DNA from: Pseudonocardia sp. HH130629-09
GTDB lineage: Bacteria; Actinomycetota; Actinomycetes; Mycobacteriales; Pseudonocardiaceae
DNA: 64,000 nucleotides
Assembly (NCBI RefSeq): GCF_001294645.1
Contig: NZ_CP011868.1
Coordinates: 2,852,001-2,916,000 of the forward strand
Direction of reading: 5' to 3'
The translations under genes and the position numbers were made by a program. The notes beneath the pieces are model-generated. The model made no database searches. It had not been told where the DNA came from and saw nothing but the letters and a program-made list of their open reading frames with translations. Position 1 is the stretch's first letter; each line of letters starts with the position of its first letter. This document shows positions 57,039 to 64,000 of this stretch, one piece after another.

Positions 57039-57659
57039 TTACACCGTTGCGAGCTGGGAAGCCAGCAGCAGGGCGCCGAGGGTCACCATCGCGGCACCCG
57101 CGACCCGGGACACCATGCGCGCCGCGGCAGGCCGGGCGGCCAGGACGGCGCGGGCGCCGACACCCACGCCGGTGTAGACGAGCGCGCAGCCGAGGACGTG
57201 CACGAGGCCGAGCAGGAGGATCTGACCGCCGACGGGGACCGGCGCGGCCGGGTCGGCGAACTGCGGCAGCAGCGCCAGGAACAGCAGCAGCGCCTTCGGG
57301 TTGAGCCCACTGACCCCGGCGCCACGGACCAGGTCGCCGAGCCCGGACCCCCCGCCGTCGACGGCCGCCACGGCGGGACCGGCCGGGCGGAGCAGTGTCG
57401 TCGCACCGAGCACCAGCAGGTAGACCGCGCCGACGGCGGTGAGCACGGTGAGGACCTCCGGCCGGCGCGCGACGACCGCGGCGATCCCGGCCGCGACCAG
57501 CCCGGTGAGCGCCAGGTGCCCGCCGAGCAGCCCCGCCAGCGACGGCAGCACGGTCCGTCCGCGCAGCCCCGCGCGGATCATGTACGCCCAGTCCGCGCCG
57601 GGCGTCAGGACCAGCAGCAACGACAGGCCGGAGAACCCCAGCACACTTCCGATCGGCAT
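57039..57659 (-). CDS. LysE/RhtB-family amino acid exporter
   Basis: A 206-residue membrane protein with six helices. The N-terminal L-L-L-V-L-T-P-G-A-D and the central G-V-S-G-L-N-P-K-A-L-L-L-F-L-A-L-L-P-Q-F motif are diagnostic. It is divergent from an Lrp/AsnC regulator, the standard arrangement for controlled amino acid export. Confidence 0.9.
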   Translation of the reverse strand: MPIGSVLGFSGLSLLLVLTPGADWAYMIRAGLRGRTVLPSLAGLLGGHLALTGLVAAGIAAVVARRPEVLTVLTAVGAVYLLVLGATTLLRPAGPAVAAVDGGGSGLGDLVRGAGVSGLNPKALLLFLALLPQFADPAAPVPVGGQILLLGLVHVLGCALVYTGVGVGARAVLAARPAAARMVSRVAGAAMVTLGALLLASQLATV

Positions 57660-57725
57660 GCCCCGACGCTAGGCACGAGAAGCCGACAGGTGTTCCCGTC
57701 GTTCCCACCGCGCACTCGGTCTGGT

Positions 57726-57769
57726 GCAAGATTCTTCTCCATGGACACGATCGATCGGAAGATTCTTGC
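57726..57769. promoter_or_regulatory. Inverted Lrp-type sites flanking the regulator start
   Basis: GCAAGATTCTTC at 57726-57737 and GAAGATTCTTGC at 57758-57769 face each other with centres 32 bp (three helical turns) apart across the ATG at 57741. Likely autoregulatory binding sites for the Lrp protein, and close enough to affect the divergent LysE promoter. Confidence 0.5.
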
Positions 57770-58226
57770 CGTGCTGCAGGCCGACGGCCGCCTGACCATC
57801 ACCGAGCTGGCCGAGCGGGTGCGGCTGTCGGTGTCGCCGTGCCACCGCCGGCTGCGTGCCCTGGAGTCCTCCGGGGCGATCGCGGGCTACCGCGCCCACC
57901 TCGACGCGCACCGGCTCGGCCTGGGGTTCGACGCGCTGGTGTTCGTGACCATGCACGAGGCCGTGCAGGACACGGTGCAGGCGTTCGAGTCGGCCGTCGA
58001 CGACATCGAGCAGGTCGTCGCGGCGCAGCGGCTGTTCGGCGATCCGGACTACCTGCTTCGGATCATCACCCCGGACCTGCCCGCGTTCCAGCGGCTCTAC
58101 GACGAGCGCCTCACCACGCTGCCCGGCGTGCAGCGGCTGTCCTCGACCCTGGTGATGAAGGACGTCGTCGCCGACCGGGGGCTGCCGCTGGAGCACGGGC
58201 TCGGCACCGGAAGCAGAGGATCATGA
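57741..58226 (+). CDS. Lrp/AsnC-family transcriptional regulator
   Basis: A 161-residue feast/famine regulator. N-terminal HTH (D-R-K-I-L-A-V-L-Q-A-D-G-R-L-T-I-T-E-L-A, then S-V-S-P-C-H-R-R-L) and C-terminal RAM domain (F-G-D-P-D-Y-L-L-R, L-P-G-V-Q-R-L-S-S-T) are complete. Presumably regulates the divergent LysE exporter in response to an amino acid. Confidence 0.92.
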   Translation: MDTIDRKILAVLQADGRLTITELAERVRLSVSPCHRRLRALESSGAIAGYRAHLDAHRLGLGFDALVFVTMHEAVQDTVQAFESAVDDIEQVVAAQRLFGDPDYLLRIITPDLPAFQRLYDERLTTLPGVQRLSSTLVMKDVVADRGLPLEHGLGTGSRGS

Positions 58227-58231
58227 CGAGC

Positions 58232-58830
58232 TCAGGGGGTGAACAGCACCTTCACCGCGCCGTCGCTCTTGTCCTGGAGCATCGAGTAGGCCTGGGCCGC
58301 CTCCTCCAGCGGGACCCGGTGGGTGGCGAAGTGGTCGACGCCGTGCGGGTCGTCGTCGCCGAGCAGCGGCAGCAGGTCCGGGATCCAGCGCCACACGTTG
58401 GCCTGGCCCATCCGCATCTGCACCTGCTTGTCGAACAGGGTGAGCAGCGGCAGCGGGGTGGCGCTGCCGCCGTAGACGCCCGACAGTGAGATCGTGCCGC
58501 CCCAGCGCACCGCGCCGATCGCCAGCTCCAGCGCCGCGGTCCGGTCGCTACCGGCCGTCTCCATGACCGTGCGGCCCAGCCCGAAGGGCATCCCGGCCAC
58601 GAGCTTCTGCGCCGCGGCCGCGACCGGGGACCCGTGCGCCTCCATGCCGACCGCGTCGATGACGGCGTCGGCACCACGGCCCCGGGTCATCGACCGGATC
58701 GCCCCGAGCACCTCGTCGTCGCCGTGGCCCAGGTCCAGCGCGGTCACCAGCGCGCCTCGACCCGGGCCAGGCGCTCCGGCACGACGTCCACGCCGACCAC
58801 CCGCCGGACCCCAGGTGATGTCGACAGAGG
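58232..58830 (-). pseudogene. Zinc-dependent alcohol dehydrogenase, C-terminal part
   Basis: The coding text reads V-V-G-V-D-V-V-P-E-R-L-A-R-V-E-A-R near 58800, changes frame near 58755, then D-A-V-I-D-A-V-G-M-E-A-H-G-S, W-G-G-T-I-S-L-S-G-V-Y-G-G and F-A-T-H-R-V-P-L-E-E-A-A-Q-A-Y to the stop. This is the NAD-binding domain and C-terminus of a glutathione-independent formaldehyde dehydrogenase-like ADH. The N-terminal catalytic domain with its zinc ligands (about 190 residues) is not found upstream. Confidence 0.7.
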
Positions 58831-59133
58831 TGTCGCCCGCCACCGGTGTGTCACGCGCCGACCGGGCCCGCGCGGGGTAGGGTGGGACCCGGATCAGATC
58901 TGCCGCCCGTCCCGGGCGTTCCACGGCCGGGACGGAGAGCGGGTCCCGGACACCGTCGACGGCCTGTGGCGCTTCCCGCAGCCGGACCGCCGACCTCCGT
59001 GACTGCGATCCCCCACCGGCCGGTTCGTGGTGCGGAGGGGCCTCAGGCCCTTCGTCACGTCGAGCACGTCCGGCCGCGGCCCGACGGGACGCGGCCACGG
59101 ACCGGCGCCGCAGGACGTCGACAGGAGCAGTAC
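58831..59133. other. Intergenic region before the helicase gene
   Basis: About 300 bp with no recognised gene. It ends with the AGGAG ribosome site at 59123-59127. The region carries the leftover junction where the alcohol dehydrogenase gene is truncated. Confidence 0.4.
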
Positions 59134-61263
59134 GTGGCGCGAGGAGGCAGGCCCCGGACCGGGGCTCGCCAGGGCACCCCCCAGCGACGTCGCCGCCCGC
59201 GCGGCAACGACGTGATGTCGGTGCTGACCGGGGCCGCACGCGAGGTGCGGACGGCTCTGCGGAGCGGCCGGGTCACCCCGGCCACCCGCACCAAGTTCCA
59301 GACGGTGGCGCTGCTACTGCGTGACGAACGGGCCCGGGTCCGCGACCGGCACGACGACGCGAAGCGCGCCGAGACCCTGCAGCGCCTCGACGAGATCGCG
59401 AAGGCGCTGGCGATGGACGCGGTGCGCGACGCCGGCCTGCTGGCCCTGCTCGCCGACGACGCCGTCGTCTCCGACTCGGCGCGCGCGCTGAAGCGGGAGA
59501 TGCTGCGTTCGGCCGGTATCGAGGTCGACGAGCCGGAGCCGGAACCGGAGCCCGTCGACGTCCCGCAGGTCCCGGCGAAGCCGCAGGTCGTGCCGCAGTC
59601 CGTGGTGGCCCGGCAGATGGCCAACCCGTTCCTGGCGCCCGACTTCTCCGCCGCCCCGCCGAGCGGCCCGCGCCCGACCCCGCTGACCGGCTGGGAGCTG
59701 CTCGGCCCGCTGCTGCGTTCCTTCGAGCGCGCCGGGGCCGGTGCACCGGCCTGCATGGAGCTGCCCGAGCCGTCGACCCGCCCGATCCCGGGTGGCCGGG
59801 AGCTGATGCCGCACCAGGCGAAGCTCGTCGCCGCCGCCGAGAACGGGCACCGCACCTTCCTGCTCGCCGACGAGCCCGGCCTGGGCAAGACCGCGCAGGC
59901 GCTGCGCGCGGCGGAGGCGGCGAACGCCTACCCGCTGCTGGTGGTCGTGCCGAACGTGGTGAAGACCAACTGGGTGCGCGAGGCCGCGCTGTGGGCGCCG
60001 CGCCGGGCCGCGACCGCGATCCAGGGCAACGGCGACTCCGTCGACGGCTTCGCCGACATCGTCGTCGTCAACTACGAGGTGCTCGACCGGCACATCGGCT
60101 GGCTGGGCGACTTCGGGTTCCGCGGCATGGTCGTCGACGAGGCGCACTTCATCAAGAACCGCACCTCGCAGCGGTCCAAGCACGTCCTGGAGATCGCCGA
60201 GAAGATCCGGACGTTCATCCCGCGACCGCTGCTCATGGCGCTGACCGGCACCCCCCTGATCAACGACGTCGAGGACTTCCTCGCCATCTGGCAGTTCCTC
60301 GGCTGGATCGACGCGACCAAGCCGCGCGCCGAGCTGCTCGACGCGCTCACCGCGACCGGGATGACCCCGGCCGACGGGCTGTTCGAGCGCGCCGCCCGCC
60401 AGTGCGTCGTCGACATGGGCATCGTGCGTCGTCGCAAGATCGACGTCGCCGCGGACATCCCGGCCCGGCGCATCGCCGACCTGCCCGTCGAGATCGACGG
60501 CCCGACCGGCCGGTCCATCCGGGCGGCGGAGAAGGCGCTGGCCCGGCGGATGGTGGCCCGCTACACCGCGGCGCTGGCGGCCCGCCGGTCCGGCCCGGGC
60601 GTCGAGGGCATCGACCACGGCCTGGTCCGCGACGTCGCGGGCTGGGAGCAGAAGGACGCGGCGGAGGCGGGCTCCGGGGACAACGTGTTCACGATGATGC
60701 GCCGCCTCGGCCGGGCCAAGGCCGGGCTGGCGGCGGACTACGCGGTGCAGATCGCGCGCAGCGCGGGCAAGGTCGTGTTCTTCGCCAAGCACGTCGACGT
60801 CATGGACGCCGCCGAGCAGACCTTCGCCAAGCAGGGCGTGCGGTACTCCTCGATCCGGGGTGACCAGACACCCTCGGTGCGCCAGCGCAACATCGACGCG
60901 TTCGTGAACGACCCGGGCGTCGCGGTGGCGGTATGCTCGCTGACCGCGGCGGGGGTCGGGCTGAACCTGCAGGTCGCGTCGAACATCGTGCTCGCGGAGC
61001 TGTCCTGGACCGCGGCCGAGCAGACCCAGGCGATCGACCGCAGCCACCGGATCGGTCAGTCCGAACCGGTGACCGCGTGGCGGATCCTCGCCGCGCAGAC
61101 GATCGACGCCCGGATCGCGGACCTGATCGACGCCAAGGCCGGTCTCGCGGCGGCGGCGCTCGACGGCGCCGACGACGTGTCCGGCTCGTCGGCCGACGTG
61201 CAGCGCGAGGCGCTGGTCGCGCTGCTCACCGAGGCGCTGGAGGCCGATCTGGCGGCCGCGTGA
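59134..61263 (+). CDS. SNF2-type DEAD/DEAH-box helicase
   Basis: A 709-residue ATP-dependent DNA translocase. Walker A L-A-D-E-P-G-L-G-K-T-A-Q-A-L, DEAH box V-V-D-E-A-H-F-I-K-N, motif III L-T-G-T-P-L, and the C-terminal motifs L-T-A-A-G-V-G-L-N-L and Q-A-I-D-R-S-H-R-I-G-Q are in order. A Pro/Glu-rich linker lies at about residues 130-170. The GTG at 59134 is preferred because AGGAG lies six bases upstream; it adds a basic N-terminus (R-P-R-T-G-A-R-Q...R-R-R-R-P-R). An ATG at 59215 is the alternative. It stands alone, with no nuclease or methylase partner nearby. Confidence 0.88.
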   Translation: MARGGRPRTGARQGTPQRRRRPRGNDVMSVLTGAAREVRTALRSGRVTPATRTKFQTVALLLRDERARVRDRHDDAKRAETLQRLDEIAKALAMDAVRDAGLLALLADDAVVSDSARALKREMLRSAGIEVDEPEPEPEPVDVPQVPAKPQVVPQSVVARQMANPFLAPDFSAAPPSGPRPTPLTGWELLGPLLRSFERAGAGAPACMELPEPSTRPIPGGRELMPHQAKLVAAAENGHRTFLLADEPGLGKTAQALRAAEAANAYPLLVVVPNVVKTNWVREAALWAPRRAATAIQGNGDSVDGFADIVVVNYEVLDRHIGWLGDFGFRGMVVDEAHFIKNRTSQRSKHVLEIAEKIRTFIPRPLLMALTGTPLINDVEDFLAIWQFLGWIDATKPRAELLDALTATGMTPADGLFERAARQCVVDMGIVRRRKIDVAADIPARRIADLPVEIDGPTGRSIRAAEKALARRMVARYTAALAARRSGPGVEGIDHGLVRDVAGWEQKDAAEAGSGDNVFTMMRRLGRAKAGLAADYAVQIARSAGKVVFFAKHVDVMDAAEQTFAKQGVRYSSIRGDQTPSVRQRNIDAFVNDPGVAVAVCSLTAAGVGLNLQVASNIVLAELSWTAAEQTQAIDRSHRIGQSEPVTAWRILAAQTIDARIADLIDAKAGLAAAALDGADDVSGSSADVQREALVALLTEALEADLAAA

Positions 61264-61319
61264 GCGGCGGTCGTCGTCGCGGCCGGGACCGACCGCGCGT
61301 CCGCCGCCGGGCGCACGCC

Positions 61320-62186
61320 TCACCGCGGGACCCGCTCCAGGAAGCGCCGCAGGTGCCCCGCGACGACGTCGAGGTGGCTCTCGAGCAGGAAGTGGCCGCC
61401 GTCGAGCAGGTGCACCTCGACGTCGCGGGCGTCGCGGGCGGACGCCCGTGCCCCGTCCGGTCCGAAGATCTCGTCGTTGCGCCCCCACACGGCGAGCACC
61501 GGGACCCCCGAGGTCCGCAGGAACTCGTGCAGACGCGGGTACAACGGGCGGTTGGTGCGGTAGTCGCGGAACAGCGCGAGCTGGACCGCGTCGTTGCCCT
61601 CGCGCGAGACGAGCGCGTGGTCGTGGTGCCAGGTGTCCGGGTCCACCGTGCCCTGGTCGGGCACCCCGTGCAGGTACTGCCATCGGATCGCGTCGAGGCC
61701 GAGGGCAGCGCGGACGGCGGGCTCGGTCTCCGGGCCGGGCGCGTCCCCGTAGGCCCAGACGTCGGTCCAGAACGACTCGACGAACCCGTCCTCGTAGCCG
61801 TTGCCGTTCTGGGTGACGATCGCGGTGATCCGCTCCGGGTGGGCGAGGGCGAGCCGCCAGCCGATCGGTGCGCCGTAGTCCTGGACGTAGAGCGCGTAGC
61901 GGTCGACCCCCAGCAGCTCGAGCAGCCCGTCGGTGACGTCCGCGAGCGCGTCGAAGGTGTAGTCGAACTCGGCCGCCGGCGGGGCGGCGGAGTGCCCGAA
62001 GCCGAGGTGGTCCGGTGCGATCACGTGGTGGTCGCCGGCCAGCAGCGGGATCAGGTGCCGGAACATCGACGAGCTGGTCGGGTAGCCGTGCAGGAGGACG
62101 ATCGTGGGTGCGTCCGCGGGACCGGCCTCCCGGTAGAAGACCTCGTGTCCGTCGACGGTCGCGGTCCGATGGTGGACGAGCGGCAT
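61320..62186 (-). CDS. Alpha/beta hydrolase, haloalkane dehalogenase/epoxide hydrolase type
   Basis: A 288-residue hydrolase. L-L-H-G-Y-P-T-S-S (oxyanion site), the nucleophile Y-V-Q-D-Y-G-A-P-I-G (Asp), and the late G-G-H-F-L-L-E histidine form the usual triad with A-V-W-G-R-N-D-E as acid. An aspartate nucleophile favours dehalogenase or epoxide hydrolase activity. ATG at 62186 with AAGGAG upstream. It is divergent from a CGNR-family regulator that shares direct repeats in the promoter region. Confidence 0.88.
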   Translation of the reverse strand: MPLVHHRTATVDGHEVFYREAGPADAPTIVLLHGYPTSSSMFRHLIPLLAGDHHVIAPDHLGFGHSAAPPAAEFDYTFDALADVTDGLLELLGVDRYALYVQDYGAPIGWRLALAHPERITAIVTQNGNGYEDGFVESFWTDVWAYGDAPGPETEPAVRAALGLDAIRWQYLHGVPDQGTVDPDTWHHDHALVSREGNDAVQLALFRDYRTNRPLYPRLHEFLRTSGVPVLAVWGRNDEIFGPDGARASARDARDVEVHLLDGGHFLLESHLDVVAGHLRRFLERVPR

Positions 62187-62205
62187 GACTAACTCCTTCA
62201 CGTGC

Positions 62206-62274
62206 TCGATGTGGTTAGACACCGTCACGGAAGCACGCTCGCATGTAACCTGTCAATGAAGTCGATGTGGTTAG
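62206..62274. promoter_or_regulatory. Pair of 13-bp direct repeats in the hydrolase/CGNR intergenic region
   Basis: TCGATGTGGTTAG is present at 62206-62218 and 62262-62274, identical and in the same orientation, 56 bp apart. The first abuts the hydrolase leader, the second overlaps the region just before the regulator's GGAGG. Likely operator sites for the CGNR regulator. Confidence 0.65.
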
Positions 62275-62282
62275 GAGGCGAC

Positions 62283-62765
62283 GTGGACCTGCTACTGGAC
62301 CTGCTCAACAGCAGACCCCTGGTCGACGGCACGGAGCGCGACGCCCTCCGCGACCCCATCTCGGGACGCCGCTGGGCACGGGCGCACGGCGGCGACGGCG
62401 ACCCGGAGGAGCTGGCGGCACTGCGCCGCGCGCGGGACGCACTCACCCGGGTCGCACGGGGGGACACCGACCCGGGTGTCGCACTGACCCCGCTCCTCGA
62501 CGGCGCGCACCGGACACCGGAGTTCACCGACGGCCGGCTGACCTGGCGGACCGCCACGCCCCCGCACGCCCGGCTCGCCGTCGAGGCCGTACTCGCCTGG
62601 GCCGCCGTCGAGGAGCAGCTGCCCGGGCGGCTGCGCCCCTGCGCGAACGACGCGTGCCGGCTGTTCCTGCTCGACCGGAGCCGCGCGAACCGCGCCCGGT
62701 GGTGCTCGATGGCGGCCTGCGGGAACCGCGCCAAGGCGCGCCGACACTACGAGCGGACCCGCTGA
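62283..62765 (+). CDS. CGNR zinc-finger transcriptional regulator (ABATE domain)
   Basis: A 160-residue regulator. An N-terminal ABATE-type ligand-binding segment (L-L-L-D-L-L-N-S-R) leads to the C-terminal zinc finger C-A-N-D-A-C-R-L-F-L-L-D-R-S then W-C-S-M-A-A-C-G-N-R-A-K-A-R-R-H-Y. The GTG at 62283 follows AGGAGG. It likely controls the divergent hydrolase. Confidence 0.9.
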   Translation: MDLLLDLLNSRPLVDGTERDALRDPISGRRWARAHGGDGDPEELAALRRARDALTRVARGDTDPGVALTPLLDGAHRTPEFTDGRLTWRTATPPHARLAVEAVLAWAAVEEQLPGRLRPCANDACRLFLLDRSRANRARWCSMAACGNRAKARRHYERTR

Positions 62766-62772
62766 GACGGCC

Positions 62773-63216
62773 TCAGCCGGCCGACCCCACCAGGGCGGTC
62801 ACCCGGATCTCGATCCGCATGGTGGCGAGCCCGAGCACGGTGACCCCGGTCTGGGTCCAGACCGGCGCGCGCCCGCCGAGCCGGTGGCGGAACTCCCGGA
62901 CCATGACCCGGTTGTGCTCGTCGCCGATGGCCTCGGCCCCGGGGGCGACCTTGTGGTAGGAGTTCACGTGGACGACGTCGGCCCAGGTCGCGCCCGCCTC
63001 GGCGAGCGTGCGCCCGACGTTGTCGAACGCCTGCACGATCTCCTGTTCGAGGTCCTCGGCGACGACCAGGTCGTCGTTCCAGCCACCCTGACCCGAGGTC
63101 TCCACCCGGTCGCCGATCCGGACCGCCTGGCTGTAGCCGAGCAGGTCGCGGGCCGTGACGCCGTAGCCCGGCGTGACGTGGAACGTGGGGGTCGCGTGGT
63201 CGATAACTTCACTCAT
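62773..63216 (-). CDS. RidA/YjgF-family protein
   Basis: A 147-residue Rid-family enamine/imine deaminase-like protein: Y-S-Q-A-V-R-I-G-D-R-V near the N-terminus, Q-A-F-D-N-V-G-R-T-L-A-E-A-G-A, and P-V-W-T-Q-T-G-V-T-V-L-G. The family's substrate-binding arginine (R in the last strand) is present as I-E-I-R-V-T-A. It is divergent from a MarR regulator. Confidence 0.85.
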   Translation of the reverse strand: MSEVIDHATPTFHVTPGYGVTARDLLGYSQAVRIGDRVETSGQGGWNDDLVVAEDLEQEIVQAFDNVGRTLAEAGATWADVVHVNSYHKVAPGAEAIGDEHNRVMVREFRHRLGGRAPVWTQTGVTVLGLATMRIEIRVTALVGSAG

Positions 63217-63284
63217 GAATTCAACCTACAACTCATAGCTTCACCTGTAAAGTGCGAGCTCGGGACCAGGGACGGGGGCGACGG
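63217..63284. promoter_or_regulatory. AT-rich divergent promoter between RidA and MarR genes
   Basis: The only clearly AT-rich stretch in the last 2 kb. It holds an 8-bp palindrome TGAATTCA at 63218-63225 overlapping the RidA start region, and a repeated ACTCAT. It is a good place for MarR control, but no full-length palindrome was found. Confidence 0.4.
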
Positions 63285-63842
63285 GTGACGACGGACCGGG
63301 CGACGCCGGAGGCCGGTGGTGACGAGCCGACGTGGCTGGACGGCGAGGAGAAGGCGGCGTGGACGAGTGTGATCTCGCTGATCATGCTGCTGCCCGGCCG
63401 GCTGGAGGCCCCACTGCAGCAGGCGCACGGCATCACGCTGTTCGAGTACCTCACGCTCAGCCATCTGTCCGAGGCGCCGGGACGCAGGCTGCGGATGAGC
63501 GAGCTCGCCTTCCTGACGAACGGCTCGCTGTCGCGGCTGTCCAACGTGGTGAAGCGGTTGGAGGGCCGCGGCTGGATGCACCGCTCCCCCGATCCCGACG
63601 ACGGCCGCTACACCCTCGCCGCCCTCACCGACGCCGGGTTCGACGTCGTGCACGCCGCGGCACCGACCCACCTGCGTGCGGTCCGGGACGTCGTCCTCGA
63701 CCGGCTCGGCGCGCAGGACCGGGCGGCGCTGGGCCGGATCGGCGTCGCGCTCGGGGTGCAGGACTTCCCGCCACGCACGGGGTCGCCACATTTCCGATCC
63801 GGAACCCGCGGGACGGAAGAGGACGGGCCTCCGGTTCGTTGA
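63285..63842 (+). CDS. MarR-family transcriptional regulator
   Basis: A 185-residue winged-helix protein: F-E-Y-L-T-L-S-H-L-S-E-A-P, R-M-S-E-L-A-F-L-T-N-G-S-L-S-R-L-S-N-V-V-K-R-L-E and R-S-P-D-P-D-D-G-R-Y-T-L-A-A-L-T-D-A-G form the complete MarR DNA-binding domain with its wing. The GTG at 63285 is preferred over a GTG 33 bp earlier; neither has a clear ribosome site. It probably regulates the divergent RidA gene and perhaps the following monooxygenase. Confidence 0.88.
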   Translation: MTTDRATPEAGGDEPTWLDGEEKAAWTSVISLIMLLPGRLEAPLQQAHGITLFEYLTLSHLSEAPGRRLRMSELAFLTNGSLSRLSNVVKRLEGRGWMHRSPDPDDGRYTLAALTDAGFDVVHAAAPTHLRAVRDVVLDRLGAQDRAALGRIGVALGVQDFPPRTGSPHFRSGTRGTEEDGPPVR

Positions 63843-63878
63843 CGGAGAGGTCACCGTGTCGATCCGTGAGGTGCTGTC

Positions 63879-64000
63879 ATGCCGCTACCGCTACCGTTGT
63901 CGATCCTGGACCTGGCCACCGTCGCCCGGGGTGAGACCGTCGCCCAGGGCCTGGAGGCCAGCACCAGGCTGGCGCAGCGCGCCGAGGACTGGGGGTTCCG
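63879..64000 (+). CDS. LLM-class flavin-dependent oxidoreductase (5' end only)
   Basis: The first 40 residues, M-P-L-P-L-P-L-S-I-L-D-L-A-T-V-A-R-G-E-T, then L-E-A-S-T-R-L-A-Q-R-A-E-D-W-G-F, match the start of MsnO8-type bacterial-luciferase-like monooxygenases. The gene is cut by the window edge. GAGG lies seven bases before the ATG. Confidence 0.8.
   Translation, partial: MPLPLPLSILDLATVARGETVAQGLEASTRLAQRAEDWGF

Noticed and set aside
59134-61263. SNF2 helicase considered as part of a phage-defence system (DISARM- or Druantia-like)
   Set aside because: No methyltransferase, nuclease, PLD or DUF1998 partner lies beside it; the neighbours are metabolic genes.

Overview
The window is very GC-rich DNA (G/C at almost every third codon position, frequent GTG/TTG starts, 4-base ATGA/GTGA stop-start overlaps). 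It encodes typical actinobacterial families: DUF222/HNH proteins, CGNR regulators, an Rv1733c-like protein, DUF2795 and a CtpE-like P-type ATPase. Gene content and style suggest Pseudonocardia or a close relative in the Pseudonocardiaceae; this is inferred from families only.

Layout. 1-3.45 kb: a minus-strand operon with a truncated 4,5-dihydroxyphthalate-decarboxylase-like gene, an amidohydrolase, a lipoprotein solute-binding protein and an ABC permease that runs off the left edge. 3.45-4.72 kb: an IS3-family element whose two flanks are different truncated genes. 4.72-7.3 kb: the 3' end of ureC followed by intact ureF, ureG and ureD. 7.35-10.2 kb: an NCS1 nucleobase transporter gene cleanly split by an IS30-family element. 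10.6-25.9 kb: the core of the window, an intact purine-ring catabolic region. It holds uraD-uraH-uricase-NCS2 permease, an IclR regulator, allantoinase, a racemase-family protein, an NCS1 permease, and then a plus-strand operon from a small allophanate-hydrolase-related protein through hydroxypyruvate isomerase, tartronate semialdehyde reductase, glyoxylate carboligase and glycerate kinase to allantoicase. Together these take urate to allantoate, ureidoglycolate plus urea, glyoxylate and phosphoglycerate. No recognised ureidoglycolate lyase is present, and urea disposal is compromised by the ureC truncation. A shared 15-bp palindrome, TTCCGCAT-N3-GGAA or a close variant, sits upstream of both catabolic operons and on the iclR start codon, and is the likely IclR operator.

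25.9-33.4 kb: a STAS-domain protein with a repeat tail, a DUF2795 pair, a frameshifted isocitrate lyase/PEP mutase-family gene, a fatty acid desaturase, a DHA2-type MFS exporter with its TetR regulator, and an alpha/beta hydrolase. 33.5-39.4 kb: a translationally coupled minus-strand operon (LysR, two amidohydrolases, NMT1-type solute-binding protein, ABC ATPase, permease) plus an AraC gene. Nearly all of these carry single-base frameshifts or internal deletions. 39.5-51 kb: mostly intact housekeeping and accessory genes (PPOX-family protein, L,D-transpeptidase, msrA, acyl-CoA dehydrogenase, P-type ATPase, AI-2E transporter), then a three-gene dimethylamine-monooxygenase-like operon. 51.2-58.8 kb: decayed or frameshifted genes (DUF222/HNH, membrane protein, glycosyltransferase remnant, alcohol dehydrogenase remnant) mixed with intact ones (a ribbon-helix-helix-tailed membrane protein, a LysE exporter with its Lrp regulator). 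59.1-64 kb: a SNF2-type helicase, a divergent alpha/beta hydrolase/CGNR regulator pair sharing direct repeats, a divergent RidA/MarR pair and the start of a luciferase-like monooxygenase.

Many of the apparent frameshifts lie in short G/C runs. They may be sequencing or assembly error rather than biology, and must be resolved before the pseudogene calls are trusted. No tRNA, rRNA or CRISPR array was seen.
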